Assembly (NCBI GenBank): GCA_003550645.1 | Contig: PUKV01000252.1 | Span: 1-49,992 of the forward strand | Direction: 5' to 3' | Length of the DNA stretch: 49,992 nucleotides | DNA from: Syntrophomonadaceae bacterium | GTDB taxonomy: Bacteria > Bacillota > Dethiobacteria > DTU022 | Shown: positions 1-9,249 of the stretch, one piece after another | Layout: every line of letters starts with the position of its first letter | Numbering within the stretch: position 1 is the stretch's first letter | The notes under the pieces: model-generated | Databases searched by the model: none | What the model was told of the DNA's origin: nothing | Seen by the model: only the letters and a program-made list of their open reading frames with translations | Translations under genes and position numbers: made by a program

Positions 1-785
1 GGGATGACCCCGACTTCGGTCATAATCCTGGGAACTAGATCAATTGCTGTTTCCAGGTCTTCAAATAAAACCATCATATCGGTCTTAGCCCTGGGCAATG
101 GAATTAACTTGACGATAATTTTGGTGAAAATACCCAGGGTTCCCTCTGATCCCACCATCAGCTGGACCATGTTGTAACCGGTAACATCTTTAACCCGTTT
201 GCCTCCATAAAAGGCAATTTCCCCTGAAGGCAGGACCACTTCCAACCCGAGGATATAACGGTTGGTAACACCGTACTTGATAGCCTTCCCGCCGCCGGCA
301 TTTTCAGCGACATTGCCGCCCAGATAGCAGGTTAAAAGGCTCATGGGATAACCGGCAAAAAAGAGCCCTTCTTTTTCCACGGCAGCGCTGAAATCGTTGG
401 TAATGATCCCCGGCTCCGCAATCGCCATCATGTTGGCCCTGTCAATTTCCAGGATCCGGTTCATCCGTTCCACGGAAAGAAGGATGCCGCCCATTACGGG
501 CACCCCGCCCCCGGAAAGTCCGCTTTTAGCACCCTGGGGAGTCACCGGAATTTTTTCCCGGTTGGCCAGCTTCATGATTGCCGCTATTTCTTCTGTGCTG
601 TTCGGCTTAACCACCACTTCCGGCAAACCGTGGTACATTTCTTCCGCCACTTCGTCATGGGAGTAGTCTTTTAGCTGTTCCTCGTCATCAACCAGGACAT
701 ACTTTTCACCGACAATACTTTTAAGTTCTTCCACCACTGCAGACGAGACAGGCCGGTAACCTGCCGCCTTTTGATCTTCAGACAT
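1..785 (-). CDS. glcD: FAD-binding oxidase, glycolate/D-lactate oxidase subunit GlcD-like (C-terminus runs off the window)
   Basis: Reverse-strand translation MSEDQKAAGYRPVSSAVVEELKSIVGEKYVLVDDEEQLKDYSHDE...PNSTEEIAAIMKLANREKIPVTPQGAKSGLSGGGVP...GGNVAENAGGGKAIKYGVT...GYNMVQLMVGSEGTLGIFTKI matches FAD_binding_4 motifs. Confidence 0.9.
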   Translation of the reverse strand, partial: MSEDQKAAGYRPVSSAVVEELKSIVGEKYVLVDDEEQLKDYSHDEVAEEMYHGLPEVVVKPNSTEEIAAIMKLANREKIPVTPQGAKSGLSGGGVPVMGGILLSVERMNRILEIDRANMMAIAEPGIITNDFSAAVEKEGLFFAGYPMSLLTCYLGGNVAENAGGGKAIKYGVTNRYILGLEVVLPSGEIAFYGGKRVKDVTGYNMVQLMVGSEGTLGIFTKIIVKLIPLPRAKTDMMVLFEDLETAIDLVPRIMTEVGVI

Positions 786-1098
786 ACAATAACCTCCTAT
801 TCAATAATTTCTTTATCCTGCCAGATTTACTCAATCAACAATTACAAGGTTGCTGAAAAACTCGGCTTATACCTCGCTCCTGTTTAAGTTATAGCCATAA
901 ACTGCTGCAATAGAAGAACACCTTGCCCTGGTGGAATTTTCTGGTATAATGTTGATGTGGTTATCTGGCATGATGGTCGGCTGTATGATGGTCAGACCAC
1001 TTTAGATATACTAATACGACATTAAGTCGAGATATCCTTCTTTAAAAATTATTTTTTTGTTACAGCAGATCTTTAAAACTGGTATTTCAGGATTTACT

Positions 1099-1800
1099 CT
1101 ACTCCCGGGCAGTTTCCTGCCAAACAAATTCCAGGTGCCTGTGGATGGCATTGCGGGCCTCTTCTGGATTTCTTTCCTCTACCGCTTTATATATATCACG
1201 GTGCTGCTGCTGCAGGATCTGGCGGTGTTCGGGCTTGGAGAACATTTTCTCGCGGCTTTCTCGCATCGTTTTTATAAGCAGGTCGGAGACCTTGCTCATT
1301 AAGTTTTGAAGGACCCGGTTACCGGTAGCTTCGCTCAATGCTACATGAAAAGAAGCATCTGCTTCTTCCCCCAGGTAGCCTCTTTGATAATCCTCTTCCA
1401 TCATGGACAAATACTCTTTCATTCTTTCAATTTGTCCCTCGGAAGCTCTTCCAGCAGCCAGGTATGCAGCTTCACCTTCCAAGATCCTTCTCACTTCAAG
1501 TAATTCAAAGGAAGTACCCTTTTCCATCAACAGCATCATGGTTAGCGGCTGGATTGCTTCCGCCGATCCGGAAACTGAACTTATAAAAGTTCCTTCACCG
1601 CTCTTGCTTTCCAGGATTCCCATCAATTCCAGGGCCAGGAAAGCTTCCCGTACTGAAGAACGGCTGACCTGGAGTTTTTCAGCCATTTCACGTTCCGACA
1701 TCAATTTATCGCCGGGCTTTAATTCGCCTTTCTCGATTAATTCCCGCAGCTGTTCGATAATTTCCGTATAAACCCGCTTACGTTTAATTGGTTGAAACAT
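1099..1800 (-). CDS. GntR-family transcriptional regulator, FadR/FCD subfamily
   Basis: MFQPIKRKRVYTEIIEQLRELIEKGELKPGDKLMSEREMAEKLQVSRSSVREAFLALELMGILESKSGEGTF is a GntR wHTH, followed by a helical FCD-type domain. The ORF-track start at 1872 translates through an inverted repeat, so the start is moved to MFQPI. Confidence 0.88.
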   Translation of the reverse strand: MFQPIKRKRVYTEIIEQLRELIEKGELKPGDKLMSEREMAEKLQVSRSSVREAFLALELMGILESKSGEGTFISSVSGSAEAIQPLTMMLLMEKGTSFELLEVRRILEGEAAYLAAGRASEGQIERMKEYLSMMEEDYQRGYLGEEADASFHVALSEATGNRVLQNLMSKVSDLLIKTMRESREKMFSKPEHRQILQQQHRDIYKAVEERNPEEARNAIHRHLEFVWQETARE

Positions 1801-1820
1801 CTTGGTTAAACTCACTCTCC

Positions 1821-1909
1821 GGAATATTGGGGACGGTTCTAAATATTCCACCTTACCGCTCAGCAGAACCAATCGGGTCCGGAATATTTAGAACCGTCCC
1901 CAATATTCC
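1821..1909. repeat. REP-like nested palindrome: two 29-bp arms in perfect inverted orientation with a 31-bp spacer
   Basis: Left arm GGAATATTGGGGACGGTTCTAAATATTCC (1821-1849) is the exact reverse complement of right arm GGAATATTTAGAACCGTCCCCAATATTCC (1881-1909). Each arm also has self-complementary ends (GGAATATT/AATATTCC). Confidence 0.9.
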
Positions 1910-3154
1910 TTACATGGTGTGCATGTTGCTTAGGAATTCCTCGTTTGATTTAGTCTTTCTGAGCCGGTCCATCAGCTTCTCCAAGAATTCGATGCTGGTG
2001 CTGCTGCCCATGGCCCGGCGCAGGGCCCACATCAGTTCAATCTTGTGTTCATCAAGAAGCAGCTCTTCGCGGCGGGTCCCTGAGCGGGAAATATCGATAG
2101 CCGGGAAGATCCGGCGATCCGCGATGCGGCGATCCAGGTGCAGCTCCATGTTGCCCGTTCCCTTGAATTCTTCATATACGACATCGTCCATCCTGCTGCC
2201 GGTATCAACAATCGTCGTGGCCAGCACGGTAAGGCTGCCCCCCTGATCAATATTCCTGGCGGCCCCAAAGAAGCGTTTTGGTTTATAGAAAGCGCTGGGA
2301 TCTATCCCGCCGGACAGGGTCCTGCCACTCGGCGGTATAACCAGGTTGTAGGCCCGGGTGAGCCTCGTAATACTATCAATCAAGACGGCAACATCCCGGC
2401 CCTGTTCCACCAGGCGCTGGGATCTTTCAAGCACCAGCTCGGCCAGGCGGATGTGGTTCTCCGGCTTTTGGTCGAATGTTGAACTGACCACGTCGGCATC
2501 AACACTGCGTTCCATATCGGTAACTTCTTCCGGGCGCTCGTCGATCAGCAGTATAATCAGCTTGATTTCCGGCTGGTTGGATGAAATACTGTTGGCGAGC
2601 TGCTTCAAAAGCATAGTTTTCCCTGCTTTCGGCGGAGAGACGATCAAGCCGCGCTGTCCCCTGCCGATCGGAATCAGCAGGTCGATGATCCGGGTGGACA
2701 TGATATGAGACTGGGTTTCCATTTTAATCTGCTCATCGGGGTGGATGGGCACCAGTGAGGAAAAGGGCGGGCGACTGGACAACTTTTCCGGATCCTCTCC
2801 ATTGATCTCTTCCACCTGGAGAAGGGCATAGTAGCGTTCATTGTCTTTAGGCGGCCGGATCCGGCCGGAAATAATGTCCCCCGTCCTCATGTTGAAGCGG
2901 CGAATCTGGGATGCCGAAATATAAATATCATCTTCTGAAAAATGGTACTGCTTCCGCCGTAAAAAACCGAATCCATCCGGCATAATTTCCAGCATCCCTG
3001 AAGCGGTATGCTGTTCGCCGTTTTCAGAGAATAGCCTGGTAAGAGAGTCAATCAATTCCTGCTTGCGCATTGTTGACTGCCCTTTAATTTCATGTTCTTT
3101 TGCCAAACGATGCAGTTCATGTAATTTCATCGTTTGCAGGTTCTTTGTATCCAA
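1910..3154 (-). CDS. rho: Transcription termination factor Rho
   Basis: Contains Rho_N, RNA-binding and P-loop motifs (PIGRGQRGLIVSPPKAGKTMLLKQLANSI, LIILLIDERPEEVTDMERS, LIDSITRLTRAYN, GGSLTVLATTIVDTGSRMDDVVYEEFKGTGNMELHLDR). Likely TTG start at 3154 with upstream AAGGTGGTG; the track extends to 3208. Confidence 0.96.
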   Translation of the reverse strand: MDTKNLQTMKLHELHRLAKEHEIKGQSTMRKQELIDSLTRLFSENGEQHTASGMLEIMPDGFGFLRRKQYHFSEDDIYISASQIRRFNMRTGDIISGRIRPPKDNERYYALLQVEEINGEDPEKLSSRPPFSSLVPIHPDEQIKMETQSHIMSTRIIDLLIPIGRGQRGLIVSPPKAGKTMLLKQLANSISSNQPEIKLIILLIDERPEEVTDMERSVDADVVSSTFDQKPENHIRLAELVLERSQRLVEQGRDVAVLIDSITRLTRAYNLVIPPSGRTLSGGIDPSAFYKPKRFFGAARNIDQGGSLTVLATTIVDTGSRMDDVVYEEFKGTGNMELHLDRRIADRRIFPAIDISRSGTRREELLLDEHKIELMWALRRAMGSSTSIEFLEKLMDRLRKTKSNEEFLSNMHTM

Positions 3155-3966
3155 TTCAAAACACCACCTTTTTAAATTGCCACTACCTTTAATACTAAAG
3201 CGAAACATATGTCGTCAATTAGAACTCGCTGAGCCGCGGAGACAGTTCCATCGTTTTCCCTTCGACCTGCACTGCTCTTTGGAATGCTCGAGCTGACCCC
3301 CTGGCATCGCATGTAAGCTGGTATACCCATGTCATCGGAGCTTGTACTGACGGCCAGGAAAACTGGTCTGAAATAGCTATGCTAAAAAGCGGTTAAAGCT
3401 GCAATCCGATCTATAGCCCCGGCAAGCATTGTTCCAGCACCTACCAATAATACTGCAGCAGCAACAAACCGGAACACGACGGCACCAGTAACTTATCTAT
3501 CCCGCTTCTCCTTAAATATTTCTAATGGTTCTAGCTGGGTTATGTACTTGCGTTCATATCAGAAGACCAGCCGGCTGCTCATAGTATTTGCAACAGCAAT
3601 TCATTAAATCTCAGCCCCTATCCAGCCGACTGGAAACGGAGTTATACCAGGCCTGGCATGGATCATAGAAATTATGCATAGCATTCCCTGGAAGTTGAGC
3701 TGGCATTATAATTGCCTTAATCGCAATTAACAGCCGGGCGAAACAAGCTCTTATTCCTTTATGAGGGGACAGTATATTATCGCTTTATGTCATTATATCA
3801 GGTAAGCCTTCCTGGAATTGAGAAGTATTAAAAATACACCAATCATAACTTTCATATATGTTTCCGAGTTAATTCTCTATTGTTTGAAATAATCCTGCTG
3901 AAATCATAAAAAATATCATTATTTTTTTGCAAGAGCTAAAAAAAATATCTAAACGCGCCTTTTTCT

Positions 3967-4584
3967 TTATGCTTTTTTAATAAAAGGGTTGTCTTCAATT
4001 TCTTCACCAATTGTTGTAGCCGGTCCATGGCCCGGATATACGATCGTCTGTCCCGGCAATTTTACCAGGCGCTCATGAATGCTTCTCATTAAGCTGGAAT
4101 ATGATCCACCGGCGAGGTCGGTCCTTCCAATCGAGCCGGCAAAGAGAGTATCACCACAAAATACAACTTTCTCGTCATACAGGCATAATCCTCCGGGCGT
4201 ATGGCCCGGCGTTTCCATGATCTGCAAGGAGCATCGCCCAAAGTCAACACTGTCGCCTTCTTTGACAAACTGGTCCGGTTCGGGCTGTTTCCCAAGGACG
4301 ATCCGCAGTCCAAAGCCTGGATTTTTATATATTTCATAATCTTTCTCAGACAACAGGATCGGAACCGTTAATTCTTCCTTTAACTTTCCATTGGCTCCAA
4401 TATGATCTACATGGCCATGCGTGTTGACAATACAGGTAATTTCAAGGTCCATTCCTTTTACTATCTCCAGGATTCCTTTACCATCCGAGCCGGGATCAAT
4501 AACAATCCCTTTGCCGGTTTCCGGACATGAAACCAGGTAGCAGTTTGTAGCAAACATTCCAACTGTGATCTTTTTAACTTCCAT
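3967..4584 (-). CDS. MBL-fold metallo-hydrolase (GloB/YcbL-like)
   Basis: MEVKKITVGMFATNCYLVSCPETGKGIVIDPGSDG...NTHGHVDHIGANGKL...TPGHTPGGLCLYDEKVVFCGDTLFAGSIGRTDL...PGHGPATTIGEEIEDNPF. Start moved to MEVKK (4584). Confidence 0.88.
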   Translation of the reverse strand: MEVKKITVGMFATNCYLVSCPETGKGIVIDPGSDGKGILEIVKGMDLEITCIVNTHGHVDHIGANGKLKEELTVPILLSEKDYEIYKNPGFGLRIVLGKQPEPDQFVKEGDSVDFGRCSLQIMETPGHTPGGLCLYDEKVVFCGDTLFAGSIGRTDLAGGSYSSLMRSIHERLVKLPGQTIVYPGHGPATTIGEEIEDNPFIKKA

Positions 4585-4642
4585 CGTCCTGGATTTAAGC
4601 TCCTTTATGCTGCGATTTTTCTTTCTTCTCCAGCTATGCTTT

Positions 4643-5650
4643 TCATCTGTTACAGATCCTTCTGATCGGTTTTTTTTGGTTCCCCCCTTCTGCAAGCAGT
4701 TCTTTTACCAGGGGTAGCAGGTCGGTCAAATCATTGAGATGGCGGCCCCGACCGCGCCGCAGGTATTCATCGCCAATCATCAACAGGGGAACCCGGTTTA
4801 AATTGTGATCCCGCCTTTTAACATCCTCCAGGTTACCATGATCGCTGGTCACAATTACCATCTCTTGATCTGGATCTATCTGTTCAGCCAGGCTGCCGAT
4901 AAATTGATCAAGCCTGGTTACCACCTGGCCGGCCTCATTACTGTCAGCCAAATGACCGGCCAGATCGCTCAAGAAGTATTCAAAAAGGCAGAAATCAAAT
5001 TTCCTGCTGATATTTAGAAGCTGTTGTGCGCCCTGTTCGGGAGTCAGCAGGGGCACATCGAACTGCATTCGCTGCAATACTTCATTGGTTATATCCATGT
5101 ATAACGCCCGGCCGGACTTAATATCTTCAAGGCTGTAAAAGGGAAGCCCACCATAATAAGTGGTCAGCGTCGAACAGGAGTAGCGGCACCCGGGAAGACC
5201 CCGGCGCAGTAGTTCAAAAAAGGGCGGCCTGTAGGCATTGGCAAAAGTGACCCTGTAACCGATCTGCTTTAACTGCTTGAATAGAGAGTTTTCAGCAATT
5301 AATTGCCGGAGCGAATTATTAGGAAAGCCGCGCAGGTGCCGGCCCAGGAAAGCAGCAGCGTTTACACCGGTAAATATTGAAGCCTGCCCGGTTGCGCTTT
5401 GCGGCAAGCCGTCAACTCCCAGGGTAGCATCGAGGCTGAAAAGCGAAGCTTTTAAGCTCTCATGATTAACTGCTTTACTTGTAAGGCGCTTCCCGTCAAG
5501 CAGCCTGGCAAGGCCGGGTGTCTCTGTATAGACAAAGGGATTACCGGCCTCCTGCTCACCAAGGCCAACACCATCGATGAAAATAAAGATCAGGCGCAAC
5601 TTTCGGCCTCCATTTATTCTTACCTGTTTCATTTTGCCTGGTTTTTTCAT
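4643..5650 (-). CDS. Alkaline-phosphatase-superfamily metalloenzyme, phosphoglyceromutase/phosphopentomutase-like
   Basis: LIFIFIDGVGLGE...TLGVDGLPQSATGQASIFTGVNAA...VIVTSDHGNLEDVKRRDHNLNRVPLLMIG matches the metal-binding and active-site motifs of the superfamily. Confidence 0.8.
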   Translation of the reverse strand: MKKPGKMKQVRINGGRKLRLIFIFIDGVGLGEQEAGNPFVYTETPGLARLLDGKRLTSKAVNHESLKASLFSLDATLGVDGLPQSATGQASIFTGVNAAAFLGRHLRGFPNNSLRQLIAENSLFKQLKQIGYRVTFANAYRPPFFELLRRGLPGCRYSCSTLTTYYGGLPFYSLEDIKSGRALYMDITNEVLQRMQFDVPLLTPEQGAQQLLNISRKFDFCLFEYFLSDLAGHLADSNEAGQVVTRLDQFIGSLAEQIDPDQEMVIVTSDHGNLEDVKRRDHNLNRVPLLMIGDEYLRRGRGRHLNDLTDLLPLVKELLAEGGNQKKPIRRICNR

Positions 5651-6813
5651 TATTCCGGCAGCAGCGGTTCCTCGTTTAAATCACCGGGCCGTTCTTCAAA
5701 AGTGAGGGCCGTCTCTTTTTGCTCTCCATCCCGGTAGAAAACTATGTTAACCGTATCATCGGGATAGTAGTAGAGCATAATATCAAACAGCTGGGCCAGG
5801 AACTCGATGCCCTGGTCATCAATAGCGACGATAACATCTCCGGGTTCCAAGCCGGCTTCGTCGGCAGGGCTGTCGGGAACTACTTCAACCAGGTGCACAC
5901 CCATGTCAGGTTCCGGATCATCATAATCAAGCCAATCTTCGATCAGGACCCCCATATGGGGCCGCTGTACTTTACCATATTCCAGAAAGTCCCGGGCCAC
6001 ACGGTCCACGGTGTTACTGGGAACGGAAAACCCAATCCCTTCCACCCCGGGAAGGGCAATCTTAGCTGTATTGATGCCCACAACTTCACCATCAAGATTA
6101 ACCAGGGGACCGCCGCTGTTCCCGGGGTTTACAACCGCATCGGTTTGAATAAAAGTGTAAGCATAATCTGTACCTGGAATCATTACCTGGCGCTCAACTG
6201 CACTGATAATACCGGCAGTCACGCTTTGTTGGAGCCCCAGCGGATTACCGATGGCCAGGACGGTTTCCCCAACCCGACTTTGCCCGGAATCGGCAAGCGG
6301 TATATAGGTCAGGTCACTTTCATCGATATGCAGCAGGGCCAGGTCGGTCATAGTATCTGACCCCACCAGTTCGGCTTCAAAGATCCCCTTCTCCGGCATC
6401 ATGACCTGGATTTGCTCGGCGTTTTCAATTACATGGTGGTTGGTAATAATATAGCCATCGGCAGAGACTACCACTCCTGAACCCGATTCCTCTTGCTCAA
6501 ACTGCTGACCGCCAAAAGAGGCAACATCAAAACGGCTGCTAACCCCAACTACAGCGGGCATAACCTGTTCAACCACTGCGACAATTTCTTGATCCCTTTC
6601 CGGTGCCGGCAGGGGATCTTCTTCCGGCGGCTCGGTTTCCACTATTTCGGGAACAGCCTCTTCATTGGTAACAGGCACCAGGTAAAAGAAAAATAACCCG
6701 TAAACCAGGGCTGCGCCCAGTATAATGCCCAGGATACCAAAGGAAATATACCCGATGACAGTCCAGGCTCCTCCACGACTGGACCGGTTATTATAACCAT
6801 GGTAATGACTCAT
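5650..6813 (-). CDS. HtrA/DegP-like membrane-anchored trypsin-like serine protease with PDZ domain
   Basis: N-terminal TM segment; ITNHHVIENA, DLALLHID and NPGNSGGPLVNLDGEVVGIN catalytic motifs; C-terminal PDZ (PDSPADEAGLEPGDVIVAIDDQGI). Confidence 0.93.
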   Translation of the reverse strand: MSHYHGYNNRSSRGGAWTVIGYISFGILGIILGAALVYGLFFFYLVPVTNEEAVPEIVETEPPEEDPLPAPERDQEIVAVVEQVMPAVVGVSSRFDVASFGGQQFEQEESGSGVVVSADGYIITNHHVIENAEQIQVMMPEKGIFEAELVGSDTMTDLALLHIDESDLTYIPLADSGQSRVGETVLAIGNPLGLQQSVTAGIISAVERQVMIPGTDYAYTFIQTDAVVNPGNSGGPLVNLDGEVVGINTAKIALPGVEGIGFSVPSNTVDRVARDFLEYGKVQRPHMGVLIEDWLDYDDPEPDMGVHLVEVVPDSPADEAGLEPGDVIVAIDDQGIEFLAQLFDIMLYYYPDDTVNIVFYRDGEQKETALTFEERPGDLNEEPLLPE

Positions 6814-7016
6814 GTAAATACATCCCTCCTGTTATTATCAGGCCGAATTAACAAAGATGATCAGCTTTCTGTATTAGTGCTGGATCATGGCTTTATTGCA
6901 GTAGAATAATTGCTGGCAATATTTCGGCTGAATACGCTTCCTGTAGCAGCCTGTAAAAGATAGTTTATAATAATTCGCTGGGATCGTAAAGAGGATAGTA
7001 GCTGCAGCAGCAGCTG

Positions 7017-8306
7017 TCAGTCAAGGCTGGTAGAGGAGCTGTCCAGGTTTTTTTCGCTCACCCGATGTATCGACGCTCCCAGACCGATCAGTTTTTTTTC
7101 AAAGTTTTCATAACCGCGGTCGATGTGTTCAACAGCACTAATTTGGCTTTTCCCTTCGGCAATCAAAGCCGCTATGATTAAGGCCGCTCCCGATCGAAGG
7201 TCATGGGCTGTAACAGGTGCTCCAGAAAGACGGCCGCCCCCTTCAATCAGCGCTGTACGGCCCTCTACTTTAATCCTGGCGCCCATCCTTTTTAGCTCAT
7301 CAACCTGGTTATAACGCCCGTCAAAAACGTTTTCAGTGATAACACTGAGGCCTCTGGCAGCAGTTAACATGACCATTCCGGGCGGCTGAAGATCTGTTGG
7401 AAACCCGGGATATGGAAATGTTTTCAAGTCTGAGGCACAAAGAGAGCCGGTAGACTCAACTTTAATCATTTCGGGTTCAACCTCCACACCGGCTCCTGCT
7501 TCCCGCAGCTTGGCGGTTATGGCTTCAAGGTGTTTGGGGATAACCTCTTCCACTTTGATGCTGCCGCCGGTGGCTGCAGCGGCAAGCATGAAAGTTCCGG
7601 CCTCAATCCTGTCCGGTATTACCGTATGGGAGGCCCCGTGCAATTCTTTCACCCCGTCAATCCTGATCACATCAGTCCCGGCCCCTCTTATCCTACCCCC
7701 CATAGCATTTAAAAAGTTGGCCAGATCAACAATTTCCGGTTCTTTGGCCACGTTCTCAAGTACAGTCCTGCCTTCAGCGGAAGAAGCGGCAAGCATCAGG
7801 TTTACAGTGGCACCAATACTCACTACGTCCAGGTAAATGTGAGCCCCTACCAGCTTTTCTGCAGAAAGGTTAATCATGCCATGTTCGATGTTGATATCTG
7901 CACCCAGGGCAGAAAACCCTTTCAGGTGCTGGTCAATGGGGCGCGGACCGAGATCACAACCACCGGGAATGGGGACTTCAGCCCGCCCAAAGCGGGCCAA
8001 AAGGCTGCCCATAAAATAATAGGATGCTCTCATCCTTTTAACCAGCTCATAAGAGGGGGCAACCCTTGCCAGGTTACCAGGGGTTAAATCCAGGGCATTT
8101 CGGCCGCGCCTGCGAATAGAAACCCCCAGGTTTTCCAGGATTTCAACCATTGTGCGAACGTCAGTTATATCAGGCAAGTTTTCCAGGTGGACATTATCTT
8201 TAGTTAAAACTACAGCCGGAAGGATTGCTACGGCGGCATTTTTAGAACCGCTTATTTTAACATTGCCTGATAAACTGGTATCGCCTTTTACAATAATACT
8301 TTCCAT
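7017..8306 (-). CDS. murA: UDP-N-acetylglucosamine 1-carboxyvinyltransferase
   Basis: MESIIVKGDTSLSGNVKISGSKNAAVAILPAV...RMRASYYFMGSLLARFGRAEVPIPGGCDLGPRPIDQHLKGFSALGA...FPTDLQPPGMVMLTAARG. Confidence 0.95.
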   Translation of the reverse strand: MESIIVKGDTSLSGNVKISGSKNAAVAILPAVVLTKDNVHLENLPDITDVRTMVEILENLGVSIRRRGRNALDLTPGNLARVAPSYELVKRMRASYYFMGSLLARFGRAEVPIPGGCDLGPRPIDQHLKGFSALGADINIEHGMINLSAEKLVGAHIYLDVVSIGATVNLMLAASSAEGRTVLENVAKEPEIVDLANFLNAMGGRIRGAGTDVIRIDGVKELHGASHTVIPDRIEAGTFMLAAAATGGSIKVEEVIPKHLEAITAKLREAGAGVEVEPEMIKVESTGSLCASDLKTFPYPGFPTDLQPPGMVMLTAARGLSVITENVFDGRYNQVDELKRMGARIKVEGRTALIEGGGRLSGAPVTAHDLRSGAALIIAALIAEGKSQISAVEHIDRGYENFEKKLIGLGASIHRVSEKNLDSSSTSLD

Positions 8307-8364
8307 AGTAACTTCAGTCGCCTCCGCTTCAATTATATCATTAAAACTACAGCCGGAATAGTAA

Positions 8365-9249
8365 TTAAAGCTGATCCGGAATTACTGCATCTTTTTCCAG
8401 GTTGCCGGTAAAAGCATTGACATAATAGTACTGATTATTGTCCAGCACGATCCGCCAGACCGGGGGGATCTCCCACTTTTCGGCATCATATTCCCCGCTA
8501 TAGTAACCAAGCTCAATTTGCTTAATAACTCTTTCCTCGCCACTGGGGCCAAGCTCTGAAACCAGGTTTTTCAACGCTTCTGCAGGTGAAATAACTTCCA
8601 TCTCCCGATGAGGACTCCGTTCAGCAGGTTCAAGCCAGTATATCTCGACAGCCTGAATATGATCATCTTTTAAGATTACCTTTAAATTTCCGGAAAATAC
8701 AGGAAGATCGCCCAACAGCTGATAATAATTGAGGGTCATACTGCCATCTTCCTTCTCTTCGAGGTAATTAAAATTAATCCCTTCGGGCAGCAACCCTTCT
8801 TCTTCCAGGAACACTTCTACCATTTCCTTTAATTCTCCCTGCTCAAGGGCGGATGCAGGCTCCTCCAGAGTTTCCCCTGCAGTGAAAAAAACCTGGAGCA
8901 AGCCGCTGCTATGAATAATTACCCGCATCTCTTCTGTCCTGTAATACGTTATATGTTCTGTTTTTTCAATTTGAACGCCGGTCTTTATCAGTTTGTATAG
9001 AAGATCATGTTTAATTTTCCAATCCGGGAATACGGTTATAAAATCACTGGTCCGGGTAGATCTATCAAATGAAGCATCAAGAGAATAATTGTTTGCAGCA
9101 AGCTTTTGCTCGGCCTCCCTGAGATCTTCGGCAGTAACGGCAACTTCCGTCAAACGCCCAAAATCGGGCCAAAAAAGTTGATAGCCCAAAAAGAAGTTTA
9201 ACCCGGTGAATGCAATAATGAGAATTAACTTGGCCCGGCCGAGGTTCAA
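8365..9249 (-). CDS. yycI: YycI-family regulatory protein of the WalRK system
   Basis: Single N-terminal TM (LILIIAFTGLNFFLGYQLF) and YycI-like periplasmic fold; position directly after YycH in a walRKHI order. Confidence 0.75.
   Translation of the reverse strand: MNLGRAKLILIIAFTGLNFFLGYQLFWPDFGRLTEVAVTAEDLREAEQKLAANNYSLDASFDRSTRTSDFITVFPDWKIKHDLLYKLIKTGVQIEKTEHITYYRTEEMRVIIHSSGLLQVFFTAGETLEEPASALEQGELKEMVEVFLEEEGLLPEGINFNYLEEKEDGSMTLNYYQLLGDLPVFSGNLKVILKDDHIQAVEIYWLEPAERSPHREMEVISPAEALKNLVSELGPSGEERVIKQIELGYYSGEYDAEKWEIPPVWRIVLDNNQYYYVNAFTGNLEKDAVIPDQL

Noticed and set aside
1801-1872. ORF-track N-terminal extension of the GntR regulator (MVLLSGKVEYLEPSPIFRRVSLTK)
   Set aside because: It translates through one arm of the perfect inverted repeat. 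The conserved domain starts at MFQPIKRKRVYTEI, so this is probably not coding.
3773-3800. GGGGACAGTATATTATC as a possible third REP-like element
   Set aside because: Only a partial core resemblance (GGGGAC) and no clear self-complementary flanks.
5719-6360. 213-aa plus-strand ORF antisense to the htrA-like gene
   Set aside because: Shadow ORF of a clear HtrA-family coding sequence.
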